Below are positions 48,303 through 57,082 of a DNA stretch of 64,000 nucleotides, in pieces. Source of the stretch: Clostridium algifaecis (GTDB lineage Bacteria; Bacillota; Clostridia; Clostridiales; Clostridiaceae); the NCBI RefSeq assembly GCF_017874415.1, contig NZ_JAGGLM010000004.1, forward strand, positions 103,816 through 167,815, in the 5' to 3' direction. Within the stretch, counting starts at the first letter, position 1, and every line of letters starts with the position of its first letter. Both the position numbers and the translations under genes were made by a program. Under the pieces are notes generated by a model. That model worked only from the letters and a program-made list of their open reading frames with translations, did not search any database and was not told where the DNA came from.

Positions 48303-50012
48303 ATGGAGGAAGCAAGAATTAATTTTATAGCCAACGATAGTTTATCTGAAAACTGTAGCAATAAATTGGAAGTTAAAATAGAAAATAAGATTAAATTTAT
48401 TCAAAAAGGAACCAGCTTATATAAAGTATTCAAAGACAATTATGAACCACAAAATATACCTGTAACACTTGTAAAGATAAATGGAAAATATTTTGAGTTT
48501 ACCAGTTCTTTAGAAGAAAGTGGGGATTTTAATCCTGTTGATATAACAGATAGCATGGGAAATAGAGCTTATGAGAGAACATTACAATTTGTTCTTATAA
48601 AGGCTGCACATGATATATTTAAAGATAAAAAATTGATTATAGAGCATTCGTTAGATAAAAGTATATTTGGTGAAGTTATCAAAGATACACCTTTAAATAA
48701 AGAGGAGATAGCAAGAATAAAGGCTAGAATGTTAGAAATAATAAAAAAGGACATGCCAATAAGTAAGATAAGAGTTGCAAGAGAGAAAGCAATAGATATT
48801 TTTACAAAATATAATATGGAAGACAAGGTAAAACTGCTGAATAATTTAAGTTCTTCTGAGGTTAATCTGTATAAATTGGATGGAAGATATGATTATTTTT
48901 ATGGCCCTATGGCATATTCAACAGGAGTTTTGAAGCTATTTGATTTTATACAATATGATTCTGGATTTTTACTTATGTTTCCTGATAAAAACAATCCAGA
49001 AGTTTTACCTGAATTTGTGGAATATAAAAAGCTTACTAAAATATTCAATGAAACAAAGCAGTGGAATAATATACTTGGATTGTCAGACGTAGGATCTTTA
49101 AATTACAAGATTCAAAATAATAAAATATTTTATATGATAAGAATTGCAGAAGCACTTCATGAAAAGAAGATCGCATATATTGCAGATATGATAAGCCAGA
49201 GAAGATCAACTAAAGTAGTATTAATTTCAGGGCCAACATCTTCAGGAAAAACTACATTTTCAAAAAGGCTTGCAATACAACTTGGAGTAAATGGATATAT
49301 ACCTGTGCCTATTTCACTTGACGACTATTTTGTAGATAGAGCGCATACACCAAAAGATGAAGATGGAAATTATGATTTTGAATCTATATATGCACTAGAT
49401 TTGAAATTGTTTAATAAACAGCTTCAAATGCTTATGAATGGTGAAGAAGTGGAATTGCCAAGTTTTAATTTTAAAAATGGATGCAGGGAGTGGAATGGTA
49501 AAAAAAGAAAGCTTCCGCAAAATGGAATTATAATAATAGAAGGCATTCATGGTCTAAATGAATTGCTTACTTCCTCTATTCCAAAAGAAAAAAAATTTAA
49601 AATATATATCAGTGCACTTACTCAATTAAATTTGGACAACCATAATAGAATAGCTACTACAGATGTGAGAATAATAAGAAGAATAGTAAGAGATTATATG
49701 TCAAGAGGATACAGTGCAGAAGATACTTTAAAAATATGGCCATCAGTAAAAAAGGGAGAAGAAAAGAATATTTTCGTATTTCAGGAGAATGCAGATGTTA
49801 TGTTTAATTCTACATTAGTATATGAATTATGTGTTCTTAAAAAATATGCTTTAGAGGAAATTAATAAAATTTCGGATACAAGTGATGTTTACTCTGAAGC
49901 ACTTAGACTAAAGAGTTTTCTTAATTTTTTCAAGGATGTAGATGAGGGGCTCGTTCCTGATAATTCTATACTCAGGGAATTTATAGGCGGAAGTTGTTTT
50001 TATAAATATTAG
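48303..50012 (+). CDS. Uridine kinase-like nucleoside kinase with N-terminal TGS/ThrRS-like region
   Basis: 569 residues. The C-terminal half is a phosphoribulokinase/uridine kinase domain: Walker A SGPTSSGKTTFSKR (about 308-321), the acceptor loop SLDDYFVDRAHTPKDEDGNYDFESI, and IIIIEGIHGLNE. The N-terminal 60 residues look like a TGS domain, and 60-250 resembles the second additional domain of threonyl-tRNA synthetase, which normally edits Ser-tRNA. Such fused kinases are common in Firmicutes but lack defined substrates. GAGGAGATG precedes the ATG. It runs on the opposite strand to DUF421. Confidence 0.88.
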   Translation: MEEARINFIANDSLSENCSNKLEVKIENKIKFIQKGTSLYKVFKDNYEPQNIPVTLVKINGKYFEFTSSLEESGDFNPVDITDSMGNRAYERTLQFVLIKAAHDIFKDKKLIIEHSLDKSIFGEVIKDTPLNKEEIARIKARMLEIIKKDMPISKIRVAREKAIDIFTKYNMEDKVKLLNNLSSSEVNLYKLDGRYDYFYGPMAYSTGVLKLFDFIQYDSGFLLMFPDKNNPEVLPEFVEYKKLTKIFNETKQWNNILGLSDVGSLNYKIQNNKIFYMIRIAEALHEKKIAYIADMISQRRSTKVVLISGPTSSGKTTFSKRLAIQLGVNGYIPVPISLDDYFVDRAHTPKDEDGNYDFESIYALDLKLFNKQLQMLMNGEEVELPSFNFKNGCREWNGKKRKLPQNGIIIIEGIHGLNELLTSSIPKEKKFKIYISALTQLNLDNHNRIATTDVRIIRRIVRDYMSRGYSAEDTLKIWPSVKKGEEKNIFVFQENADVMFNSTLVYELCVLKKYALEEINKISDTSDVYSEALRLKSFLNFFKDVDEGLVPDNSILREFIGGSCFYKY

Positions 50013-50066
50013 CTTAATGTTTAATTATAATTGTTGGCGTGATATTTAAAAAGTGGAGATGATTTT

Positions 50067-50750
50067 ATGAGGGAATACGGAGTTTTTGATATTTTAGGAC
50101 CTATAATGGTAGGACCTTCCAGCTCACATACAGCTGGAGCTGCAAGGCTCGCAAAGGTTGTGAGAACTGTAGCAGCTGGAAAGATTAAAAAAGTTAAATT
50201 TTATCTGCATGGTTCTTTTGCAAAAACTTACAAAGGACATGGTACTGATAAAGCTTTAGTTGCTGGAATTCTAGGAATGGATCCCTGGGATGATAACTTG
50301 AAGTATTCTATAGATATAGCAAAAAAGCAGGGGATTGAAATTGAATTTATAGAGAGTGATCTTGGAGATGTCCATCCAAATACAGTTAAATTTATTGTAA
50401 CTAAAGAGGATGGAAGTATAACTGAAGCAGTTGGTTCATCTATTGGTGGAGGAAATATAATTATAAGTGAGATAAATGGTAAAAAAATAGAATTTACCGG
50501 AGATTATCCGACTATAGTAATAAGTCACTATGACATTCCAGGAATGGTTAAGAAAGTATGTGAAGTACTATATAAATACAATATAAATATAGCTTTTATG
50601 AGGGTATATAGAACAAAAGGAAAGGGTTCCACGGCTTTCATGGTTTTTGAAGTGGATAATCATGTCCCAAATAGTCTATTGGATGATGTACTTTCCATAC
50701 CAAAAATAGAAGATGCTATATGTATAAATCCTATAGCTGAGGAGGCTTAA
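50067..50750 (+). CDS. sdaAB: L-serine dehydratase, iron-sulfur-dependent, beta subunit
   Basis: 227 residues. The beta subunit begins with GVFDILGPIMVGPSSSHTAGAARLAK-type sequence and ends with an ACT domain (about 145-220), which likely senses serine. With the alpha subunit it deaminates serine to pyruvate. The gene ends at 50750, one base before sdaAA, a coupled arrangement. ATG with GTGGAGATG upstream. Confidence 0.95.
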   Translation: MREYGVFDILGPIMVGPSSSHTAGAARLAKVVRTVAAGKIKKVKFYLHGSFAKTYKGHGTDKALVAGILGMDPWDDNLKYSIDIAKKQGIEIEFIESDLGDVHPNTVKFIVTKEDGSITEAVGSSIGGGNIIISEINGKKIEFTGDYPTIVISHYDIPGMVKKVCEVLYKYNINIAFMRVYRTKGKGSTAFMVFEVDNHVPNSLLDDVLSIPKIEDAICINPIAEEA

Positions 50751-50751
50751 T

Positions 50752-51627
50752 ATGGTTGATACTGGAGAAGAGCTTATAAAAATATGCAGGGGAAAAAGCA
50801 TGAAGATATGGCAGTATGCACTGCTAGATGAAGCTAAATCTACAGGTGTACCAGAAGAAAAAGTATTTAAAAAGATGAAAAAAAATCTTGAGGTTATGAA
50901 ACAGTCATCTAACTATGCACTTACTCACAATGTAAAATCAGTAAGTGGACTTATAGGAGGCGATGCCTATAAGCTAAATGAATATCTAGAAAGACAGAAT
51001 AGTTTAACGGGAAATTTTATGATCAAAGTTATGGCAAGGGCACTTTCTTGTTCAGAAGTAAATGCAGCTATGGGAAAAATAGTTGCAGCACCAACAGCAG
51101 GTTCTTGTGGAATTTTACCGGCAGTTGTAATAAGTAGTTGTGAAAAACTTGGGAAAAATGATGATGAAATGGTTAAAGCTCTTTTTACAGCAAGTTGTGT
51201 AGGTGTTTTAATAGCTAAGAATGCAACTCTTGCCGGCGCAGAAGGAGGCTGCCAGGCTGAATGTGGGTCAGCTGCTGCCATGGCATCGGCAGCAGTGGTT
51301 GAAATGATGGGTGGAACACCTGATATGTGCCTTACAGCAGGGGCTATAGTTATTAAAAATGTATTAGGACTTGTATGTGATCCTGTAGCAGGACTTGTAG
51401 AAATTCCATGTGCAAAGCGAAATGCATCCGGGGCTGTAAATGCTGTTGCTGCTGCAGATATGGTCATGGCAGGCGTATACAGTAAAATACCATTTGATGA
51501 TGCTGTTTCTGCATTATATGATGTTGGAAGGCGTATGCCATGTGAGCTTAGAGAGACAGCATTAGGAGGTCTTGCTGTTACTAAAATGGGATTGAAATTG
51601 AAAGCTAGAGCACTTGGAAGCAAATGA
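50752..51627 (+). CDS. sdaAA: L-serine dehydratase, iron-sulfur-dependent, alpha subunit
   Basis: 291 residues, the catalytic subunit carrying an oxygen-sensitive [4Fe-4S] cluster. Candidate Cys ligands lie in GSCGILPA, GGCQAECGS and CDPVAGLVEIPC, the conserved cysteines of the family. The start ATG follows one base after the sdaAB stop, preceded by GAGGCT. A PocR-MCP gene follows, with a gap of about 120 bases. Confidence 0.97.
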   Translation: MVDTGEELIKICRGKSMKIWQYALLDEAKSTGVPEEKVFKKMKKNLEVMKQSSNYALTHNVKSVSGLIGGDAYKLNEYLERQNSLTGNFMIKVMARALSCSEVNAAMGKIVAAPTAGSCGILPAVVISSCEKLGKNDDEMVKALFTASCVGVLIAKNATLAGAEGGCQAECGSAAAMASAAVVEMMGGTPDMCLTAGAIVIKNVLGLVCDPVAGLVEIPCAKRNASGAVNAVAAADMVMAGVYSKIPFDDAVSALYDVGRRMPCELRETALGGLAVTKMGLKLKARALGSK

Positions 51628-51750
51628 TTAATAAATATTGAATTAATTACCAAATAATAATAGCACTTTTCAGTTAAGTTATATATCAATATGTTCGATA
51701 ATTATATAGAGCATATTAAGATATTATTTATGTTTAAGGGGGAGATTGTT

Positions 51751-52791
51751 ATGATAAAAATGACGGGCAGTGGAGAAATAGATATAGAATCACTTGAAAT
51801 TCGAGACGTTATAGATATTGATCTGCTACAAAAGTTTCAAGATAATTTTGCAGTAAGTATGAATGTGGCAAGTGTAACTGTAGATATAACTGGAAAGCCT
51901 GTAACAAAGCCAAGTTCATATACTGACTTTTGTTTGAATTTAACTCAGGGAACTTCTGACGGAAAGAGAAGATGTGCAGAATCCCATAAAAGGGGTGGAG
52001 ATGAAGCAACAAGAACTGGAAAACCCTATATTTATACCTGTCATGCAGGGTTAATTGATTTTGCTGCACCAATAATGATAAAAGGCAAATGCATAGGCAC
52101 AATACTTGGCGGACAGGCTAGGAATAATGAAACTGATGAGGAAAAGTTTAAAAAAGTTGCAGATGAAATAGGAGTAGACAAAAATAAATATATAGATGCT
52201 GCAAATTCCGTATATAAATTAGATGATAAAAATATAAAAGCAGCTGCGGAAGTGTTATACATAGTTGCAAATGCTCTTTCTAAAATAGGATATGAGACAA
52301 TAACACTAAAAACTATTACTAAAAATTTCTCCGAAAATTTTGATCAAATTTCAGCAACTATGGAGGAACTGGCAGCTTCATCTGTGAATGTAAGCAATAA
52401 TCAGCATGTTTTGAATGATGAAATAAATAGAGTTAAAGGTATATCTTCAGAAATAAACGAAATATTAAATTTAATAAAAAGCATAGCGGATCAAACAAAA
52501 ATGTTAGGGTTAAATGCGGCTATAGAAGCTGCTAGGGCAGGAGATGCAGGTAAAGGATTTGGCGTTGTTGCCAATGAAATAAGAAAATTATCTCAGAATT
52601 CAAAGGAAACAGCATCAACAATAATGGAGCTTACTAAGAAGATACAGGATTCAGTTGATAAAACCCTTGAAACATCTAACTCTACTCTTGAAACAACTGA
52701 GCAGCAGACTTCAGCAATAGAGGAGGTTTCTGCTAATGTTCAAGAAGTTTCAGTAATGGCTAACGATTTAAATAAAATGGCAAATAATTAA
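51751..52791 (+). CDS. Soluble chemoreceptor-like protein with PocR ligand domain and MCP signal domain
   Basis: 346 residues from ATG 51751 with AAGGGGGAGATTGTT upstream; the frame extends 20 codons further but without a good start. No membrane helix is present. The N-terminal half is a PocR domain ([27 protein letters not shown] region with Cys and His, and [14 protein letters not shown]), known to bind small molecules such as propanediol in PocR. The C-terminal half is a short MCP hairpin with the tip [40 protein letters not shown]. No HAMP. It likely senses a cytoplasmic or diffusible ligand and talks to CheA. Ligand unknown. Confidence 0.85.
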   Translation: MIKMTGSGEIDIESLEIRDVIDIDLLQKFQDNFAVSMNVASVTVDITGKPVTKPSSYTDFCLNLTQGTSDGKRRCAESHKRGGDEATRTGKPYIYTCHAGLIDFAAPIMIKGKCIGTILGGQARNNETDEEKFKKVADEIGVDKNKYIDAANSVYKLDDKNIKAAAEVLYIVANALSKIGYETITLKTITKNFSENFDQISATMEELAASSVNVSNNQHVLNDEINRVKGISSEINEILNLIKSIADQTKMLGLNAAIEAARAGDAGKGFGVVANEIRKLSQNSKETASTIMELTKKIQDSVDKTLETSNSTLETTEQQTSAIEEVSANVQEVSVMANDLNKMANN

Positions 52792-52835
52792 TAAAATCTT
52801 TCATCAAGGTGAAAAATAAATACAATAATAAATAA

Positions 52836-52883
52836 AAATCTCTTATCATATAATATATAGATTATGTAATAGGAGATTTTTTT
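52836..52883 (+). terminator. Terminator after the PocR-MCP gene
   Basis: AAATCTCTTAT (52836-52846) pairs with ATAGGAGATTT (52869-52879), one G-T, over a 22-base loop, then T residues. Confidence 0.75.
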
Positions 52884-52978
52884 ATGCTTGATATATGATA
52901 CTATTTTAGTTCTTAAAAGGTAAATGCTTATCTTCGAGCATAAAAAAATAATATTGAAAATTCAAATAAGGTGATTTT

Positions 52979-53335
52979 ATGTCTCATAGAAAAATAATGG
53001 AAGATTATTATTGCGATATAGACAATTTAGCAGATTTATTATCAAAATTGACTAATTGCTATAGATTATTGATAGGGAGTGCTGGTGAGTTGAATTCAAT
53101 AGCTCTGGCCCATAAAAAAGATGTAAAGTCTGCCATAGATAGAGTTAACAAATTGGGTGATACTATTGATGGGATAATAAATGTATTAAATGAATCCAGC
53201 GAATGTTATATGGATTATTGTGAATTGCATTCTGAAATTATTAAGGGCAAAATAAAGATGGAATATATAGAAAATGAAATTAATGAAGAATTGTTTTTAA
53301 ATGATCTGGACGGAGATGATGACAAAAAAGAATAG
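52979..53335 (+). CDS. Hypothetical small helical protein
   Basis: 118 residues, mostly alpha-helical with an acidic C-terminus (LFLNDLDGDDDKKE) and several scattered Cys. No family recognised and no membrane segment. AAGGTGATTTT precedes the ATG. It lies between the chemoreceptor and pssA; nothing in the context assigns a role. Confidence 0.7.
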   Translation: MSHRKIMEDYYCDIDNLADLLSKLTNCYRLLIGSAGELNSIALAHKKDVKSAIDRVNKLGDTIDGIINVLNESSECYMDYCELHSEIIKGKIKMEYIENEINEELFLNDLDGDDDKKE

Positions 53336-53368
53336 ATGGGAATAAATCCCTCATCTATTAAAATTTTT
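53333..53368. terminator. Terminator between the hypothetical gene and pssA
   Basis: TAGATGGG and CCCTCATCTA form an imperfect stem just after the hypothetical gene's stop, followed by T-rich sequence; it overlaps the end of the convergent pssA region. Confidence 0.45.
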
Positions 53369-53879
53369 TAAATCTATGTGTACATACCATTAGATAAGAA
53401 AGCAATATAACTAATAATATAGAAAACTCAATGGCAACAGGTCTTCTCATTGTAATCAAACAAAATATAGCTAAAAACATACCGGCAAAAGTTATAGGAA
53501 TTCCAAAAAATTTACCATCAAAATCAGTTATATTGAACCTTGCAAGTCTATAAGCTCCTGATAATGGAAGTATAAGTACCATAATGTAACCTAATAATCC
53601 CAAACTTGAAAAATTATAAATACTAAATATTAATATCGAAGGTGCAACACCGAAAGATACTAGATCTGCAAGTGAGTCAAGTTCTTTACCTAATTCACTG
53701 GATACATTTAAATATCTGGCTACCCTTCCATCATATCTGTCTGCTAAACAAGCAAGCAGTATGAAAATACCAGCGAGTTTGTATTCTTCTTGAAAAGACA
53801 TCATAAGAGACATCACTCCACAGCCAAGATTCGCCAATGTAAAAGCATTAGGCACAGAGCTCTTAGCTATTTTAGCCAT
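53358..53879 (-). CDS. pssA: CDP-diacylglycerol-serine O-phosphatidyltransferase
   Basis: 173 residues, with six or so membrane helices. It makes phosphatidylserine from CDP-diacylglycerol and serine. The CDP-alcohol phosphatidyltransferase signature is intact as D-G-R-V-A-R then G-x3-D-x3-D in ADRYDGRVARYLN and GKELDSLADL. The frame extends to a GTG at 53888, but GAGGAG is best placed for ATG 53879. psd is not next to it. Confidence 0.9.
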   Translation of the reverse strand: MAKIAKSSVPNAFTLANLGCGVMSLMMSFQEEYKLAGIFILLACLADRYDGRVARYLNVSSELGKELDSLADLVSFGVAPSILIFSIYNFSSLGLLGYIMVLILPLSGAYRLARFNITDFDGKFFGIPITFAGMFLAIFCLITMRRPVAIEFSILLVILLSYLMVCTHRFKKF

Positions 53880-54105
53880 TGTTATCACTCCTCATAAATC
53901 AAAATAAAAATAAATAAAAAAATGTATATGTATATATTATACATCATTTTAAAAGTAAGAGTAAATATATTGATATAAATTTTCATGGAAAAATTATATA
54001 TTCTTTGTTAAAATAGAATTTATAAAAATAGATAGTAGATACAAAAAGCTTTATGATATACTAAAGATAGGTAATATAATTTTGTTGTAGAGGTAATTAT
54101 AATTT

Positions 54106-54777
54106 ATGAAAAATAATGTTAAGTATGATAAAAGTGAAATTATAAGGTATATTTTATTGATTGTATTTATAATGTTTATAGTATTTGTCATGCTAAAATT
54201 TGGAAAAAGATTACACCACATAAAAATACATAAAGTTATCAGATATATAAAAAGTTATGGAAAATTTTCTGCTTTTATTTTTGTAATCATATACACATTT
54301 AAACCAGTTTTATTTATAATTCCATCATCTATTATGTCAATTATTGCAGGAAATATATATGGACCTTATATAGCTACGATTTTAAGTATGATAGGATGTT
54401 TTGGATCTGCGACAGTGGCTTTTTTCCTGGCGAGATTTCTTGGAAGATCTTTTGTTGACAAGATTTTAAGAGGAAAAGCTTTGAAGTTGAATAATAATAT
54501 AGAAAAGTACGGCTTTAAAGTTATGACCATAATGAGATTGTCATTTGTATTTCCATTTGATCCTTTAAGTTATGCTGCAGGACTTAGCAAAATGAAGTAT
54601 AGAGATTTTATATTAGGAACAACTATTGGCATATTTCCTGAAATGCTTACATATTCATTTATGGGAAAAAATATAGAACATCCATTTTCTATAAAGTTCA
54701 TTCTTCCAATAATATTTTTGATTATTGTGGTAATAGTTGCAGCAGCGTTAAAAAAAAGGATAAAAAATATCCAGTAA
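54106..54777 (+). CDS. TVP38/TMEM64 family membrane protein
   Basis: 223 residues with about five hydrophobic segments. The VTT (SNARE-associated, DedA-like) domain is visible: FKPVLFIIPSSIMSIIAGNIYGPYIATILSMIG and GSATVAFFLARFLGRSFVDK. The central FPFDPLSYAAGLSKMKYRDF is typical. DedA-related proteins are thought to move phospholipids or undecaprenyl carriers, but this family is not assigned. GAGGTAATT precedes the ATG. Confidence 0.85.
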   Translation: MKNNVKYDKSEIIRYILLIVFIMFIVFVMLKFGKRLHHIKIHKVIRYIKSYGKFSAFIFVIIYTFKPVLFIIPSSIMSIIAGNIYGPYIATILSMIGCFGSATVAFFLARFLGRSFVDKILRGKALKLNNNIEKYGFKVMTIMRLSFVFPFDPLSYAAGLSKMKYRDFILGTTIGIFPEMLTYSFMGKNIEHPFSIKFILPIIFLIIVVIVAAALKKRIKNIQ

Positions 54778-54816
54778 TTTACGAGTAATAAAAGTTTAAA
54801 TAAAACACATAATATT

Positions 54817-54834
54817 CTTGAAAAAATTTTCAAG
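54817..54834 (+). promoter_or_regulatory. Palindrome abutting the CBS gene ribosome binding site
   Basis: CTTGAAAA-AA-TTTTCAAG, a perfect 8-bp inverted repeat ending two bases before GAGGTGA. It could be an operator or a hairpin that limits translation. Confidence 0.4.
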
Positions 54835-54847
54835 AGGTGATTTATAA

Positions 54848-55276
54848 ATGAAAATAAAGGATATAATGACTAAATCTGTAGTAAGTTTAAATGTAAATGA
54901 TAGTATAGAAAGAGCTGCCGAACTTATGAGAGAATATAACATAGGTTCTGTACCAGTATGTGATGGAAATAAAATCATTGGTATAATAACAGATCGAGAT
55001 ATAGCTATCAGATCTTCAGCCGAGGGACAAAATTCTAAAACTAAAGTTGTAAGAGAGGTTATGTCTTCAAATCCAGTTACAGGTTCTGCAGATATGGATG
55101 CTTCTGAAGCTTCCAGAATAATGAGTGAGAGACAGATAAGGAGACTTCCGATTATTGAAAATGGAAACCTTGTAGGTGTGGTTTCACTAGGAGATCTGGC
55201 TATTGAACCAAAGTGTGAGAATGAAGCTGAAGCTGCACTTAGCAGTATTTCAGATACAGGTAAATCAATATATTAG
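54848..55276 (+). CDS. CBS domain pair protein
   Basis: 142 residues consisting of two CBS domains: VKDIMT-like start MKIKDIMTKSVVSLNVNDSIERAAELM, IIGIITDRDIAIR, then VREVMSSNPVTGSADMDASEASRIMSERQIRRLPIIENGNLVGVVSLGDLA. CBS pairs bind adenosine nucleotides and regulate partner proteins. Partner unknown; it follows the TVP38 gene and may be co-transcribed with it. GAGGTGA precedes the ATG. Confidence 0.9.
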   Translation: MKIKDIMTKSVVSLNVNDSIERAAELMREYNIGSVPVCDGNKIIGIITDRDIAIRSSAEGQNSKTKVVREVMSSNPVTGSADMDASEASRIMSERQIRRLPIIENGNLVGVVSLGDLAIEPKCENEAEAALSSISDTGKSIY

Positions 55277-55323
55277 AAATTTTATATAAACATCAAACTT
55301 GATAATTTAATAAAATAATATAT

Positions 55324-55364
55324 AATAAGTCTGCAGGATATATTGTAAATCTTGTAGACTTATT
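55324..55364 (+). other. Long inverted repeat after the CBS gene
   Basis: Sixteen-base arms AATAAGTCTGCAGGAT (55324-55339) and ATCTTGTAGACTTATT (55349-55364) pair fully with two G-T. No T tract follows, so it may be an operator, RNA-stability element or weak terminator. Confidence 0.5.
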
Positions 55365-55466
55365 GTATATAATGATATAATGTAATAGTTAAAATTAGAT
55401 TAAAATTGGATTAAAATTTCTTTAAAAATAAATTTTAGAAAGTTTACTTGGAAGTAGGGGAGTTTC

Positions 55467-56348
55467 ATGAATAAAGTAAAATTTATTTATAATCCATATT
55501 CTGGGGAGAATACTATAATTTCAGATATAGACAAAGTAATTATGATACACCAGAAATATGGCTATGAAGTGGTTCCTTTTAGATTGGGAATGAACTGTAA
55601 CATTAGAGAAGCTTTTTTAGATATGGATGAAAGTTACAATTATGTACTTGTAGCAGGCGGAGATGGAACTGTGGATAGTGCAGTAAATTGTATGAAAAAA
55701 TTAAATATAAATATACCTATTGCCATATTACCAGTAGGAACGGCAAATGATTTCGCAAAATTCATAGGTATGCCTCAGGATGTAAAATCAGCCTGCAAAC
55801 AGATATTAAACAGTAATCCGAAAGCACTGGATATTGGAAAGGTAAATGATAAATATTTTATAAATGTAGCTAGTACTGGACTTTTTACAGATGTATCACA
55901 AAAAACAGATGTAAATTTAAAAAATACAATGGGTAAACTTGCCTATTATGTAAAAGGATTGGAGCAGCTGCCTAGTTTAAGAAAACTTAAGGTTAAGGTT
56001 AAGTCTGAAACTGCTGTGTTTGATGGAGATATGTACCTTATGATGGTATTTAATGGTCAAACGGCTGGTAATCTTAATCTTGCCTATAAAGCAAAAGTCG
56101 ATGATGGTATGCTGGATGTAATTATAATAAAAGCTGGCATGATAAAAGATATAATTGCCCTTTTTATAAATATGATAAAGGGCGATCATCTCGAAAATGC
56201 TTCAGGCCTTATATATTTTAAGGCAAATAAAATAGAAGTTGAATGCAGTGAAGATATAGTTACTGACATAGATGGGGAAAAAGGACCTGATTTTCCACTT
56301 GCAATAGAGTGTATTAAAGGTGGTATAAAAGTACTTGGAGTAAAGTAG
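55467..56348 (+). CDS. Diacylglycerol kinase family lipid kinase (YegS/DagK type)
   Basis: 293 residues. The lipid kinase catalytic domain is seen: KFIYNPYSGEN at the start, GGDGTVDSAVN (about 71-81), and PIAILPVGTANDFAKFIG. The C-terminal half holds the lipid-binding sandwich and a likely Mg-binding Asp (IDGEKGPDFP). It could phosphorylate diacylglycerol or a related lipid. GGGGAGTTTC precedes the ATG. Confidence 0.9.
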   Translation: MNKVKFIYNPYSGENTIISDIDKVIMIHQKYGYEVVPFRLGMNCNIREAFLDMDESYNYVLVAGGDGTVDSAVNCMKKLNINIPIAILPVGTANDFAKFIGMPQDVKSACKQILNSNPKALDIGKVNDKYFINVASTGLFTDVSQKTDVNLKNTMGKLAYYVKGLEQLPSLRKLKVKVKSETAVFDGDMYLMMVFNGQTAGNLNLAYKAKVDDGMLDVIIIKAGMIKDIIALFINMIKGDHLENASGLIYFKANKIEVECSEDIVTDIDGEKGPDFPLAIECIKGGIKVLGVK

Positions 56349-56440
56349 TAAAATAGGACATAAATTAATAAATAATAGTAATATAAATGAAATAGTAATA
56401 ATAAATATAAATATATCAATGTTGGATGAGGTTATAATTT

Positions 56441-57082
56441 ATGATATTTGATATTTATATTTTTGTCATTGCTATTATAATTGTCATGTTATTTTATTCA
56501 ATATATTTAATTAGATTTTCTCCTGATAAAATTAAGATAGTAGGTAGTGTTGCTATTATTTTAATGATTATTAGATACATATGTGTCATTATAATGCTTT
56601 TGTCTCATAATATAAGATATTTATATTTATTAAAAATACCTTATTTTCTAAATTTTTTAGGCATTCCTATAATTGCATTTGTATTAATTTATATATTTAT
56701 AAGAAAAAGTAATATAAGTTTTAATTATGTATTTTTGATTTCATTTTTTGTATTTTTATTGTACATTTTTGCAATGTATGAATTTCCTGTAGAAATTAAA
56801 AGCGCAGACAACTTTGGATATACTATGATTTTTGAAAAATCCACAAGTATATGCTGGGCATACATAATTTTTAATACTTTTATATTGTTTATTTCCAGTA
56901 TATTTTCAGGTAAAAAATATGTAAACAAGCTAGGGCTATATATGGTAGAATTATCTTCTATAATGACTATAATTGAAAATTTGACTATAGTTATAAATAT
57001 AAGAATTTTACCAGAAAATATATTGGGTGATATGTGGTTTATATTTACATTTCTATATGCACTTAAAAAAGTGAGAAAATAA
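56441..57082 (+). CDS. Polytopic membrane protein of unknown function
   Basis: 213 residues with about six or seven hydrophobic segments, very rich in Ile and Phe. I recognise no family. GAGGTTATAATTT precedes the ATG. Its stop at 57080-57082 touches the stop of the convergent YgiQ gene, so the two transcripts must overlap. Confidence 0.72.
   Translation: MIFDIYIFVIAIIIVMLFYSIYLIRFSPDKIKIVGSVAIILMIIRYICVIIMLLSHNIRYLYLLKIPYFLNFLGIPIIAFVLIYIFIRKSNISFNYVFLISFFVFLLYIFAMYEFPVEIKSADNFGYTMIFEKSTSICWAYIIFNTFILFISSIFSGKKYVNKLGLYMVELSSIMTIIENLTIVINIRILPENILGDMWFIFTFLYALKKVRK

Noticed and set aside
48185..48361. N-terminal extension of the DUF421 protein
   Set aside because: It runs into the promoter and start region of the divergent kinase gene; GAGGTGATTT marks the true start at 48184.
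50967..51689. 240-codon open frame on the - strand across sdaAA
   Set aside because: It is antisense to a clearly conserved gene, has no ribosome binding site and no recognisable family; codon bias of the GC-rich third positions of sdaAA explains it.
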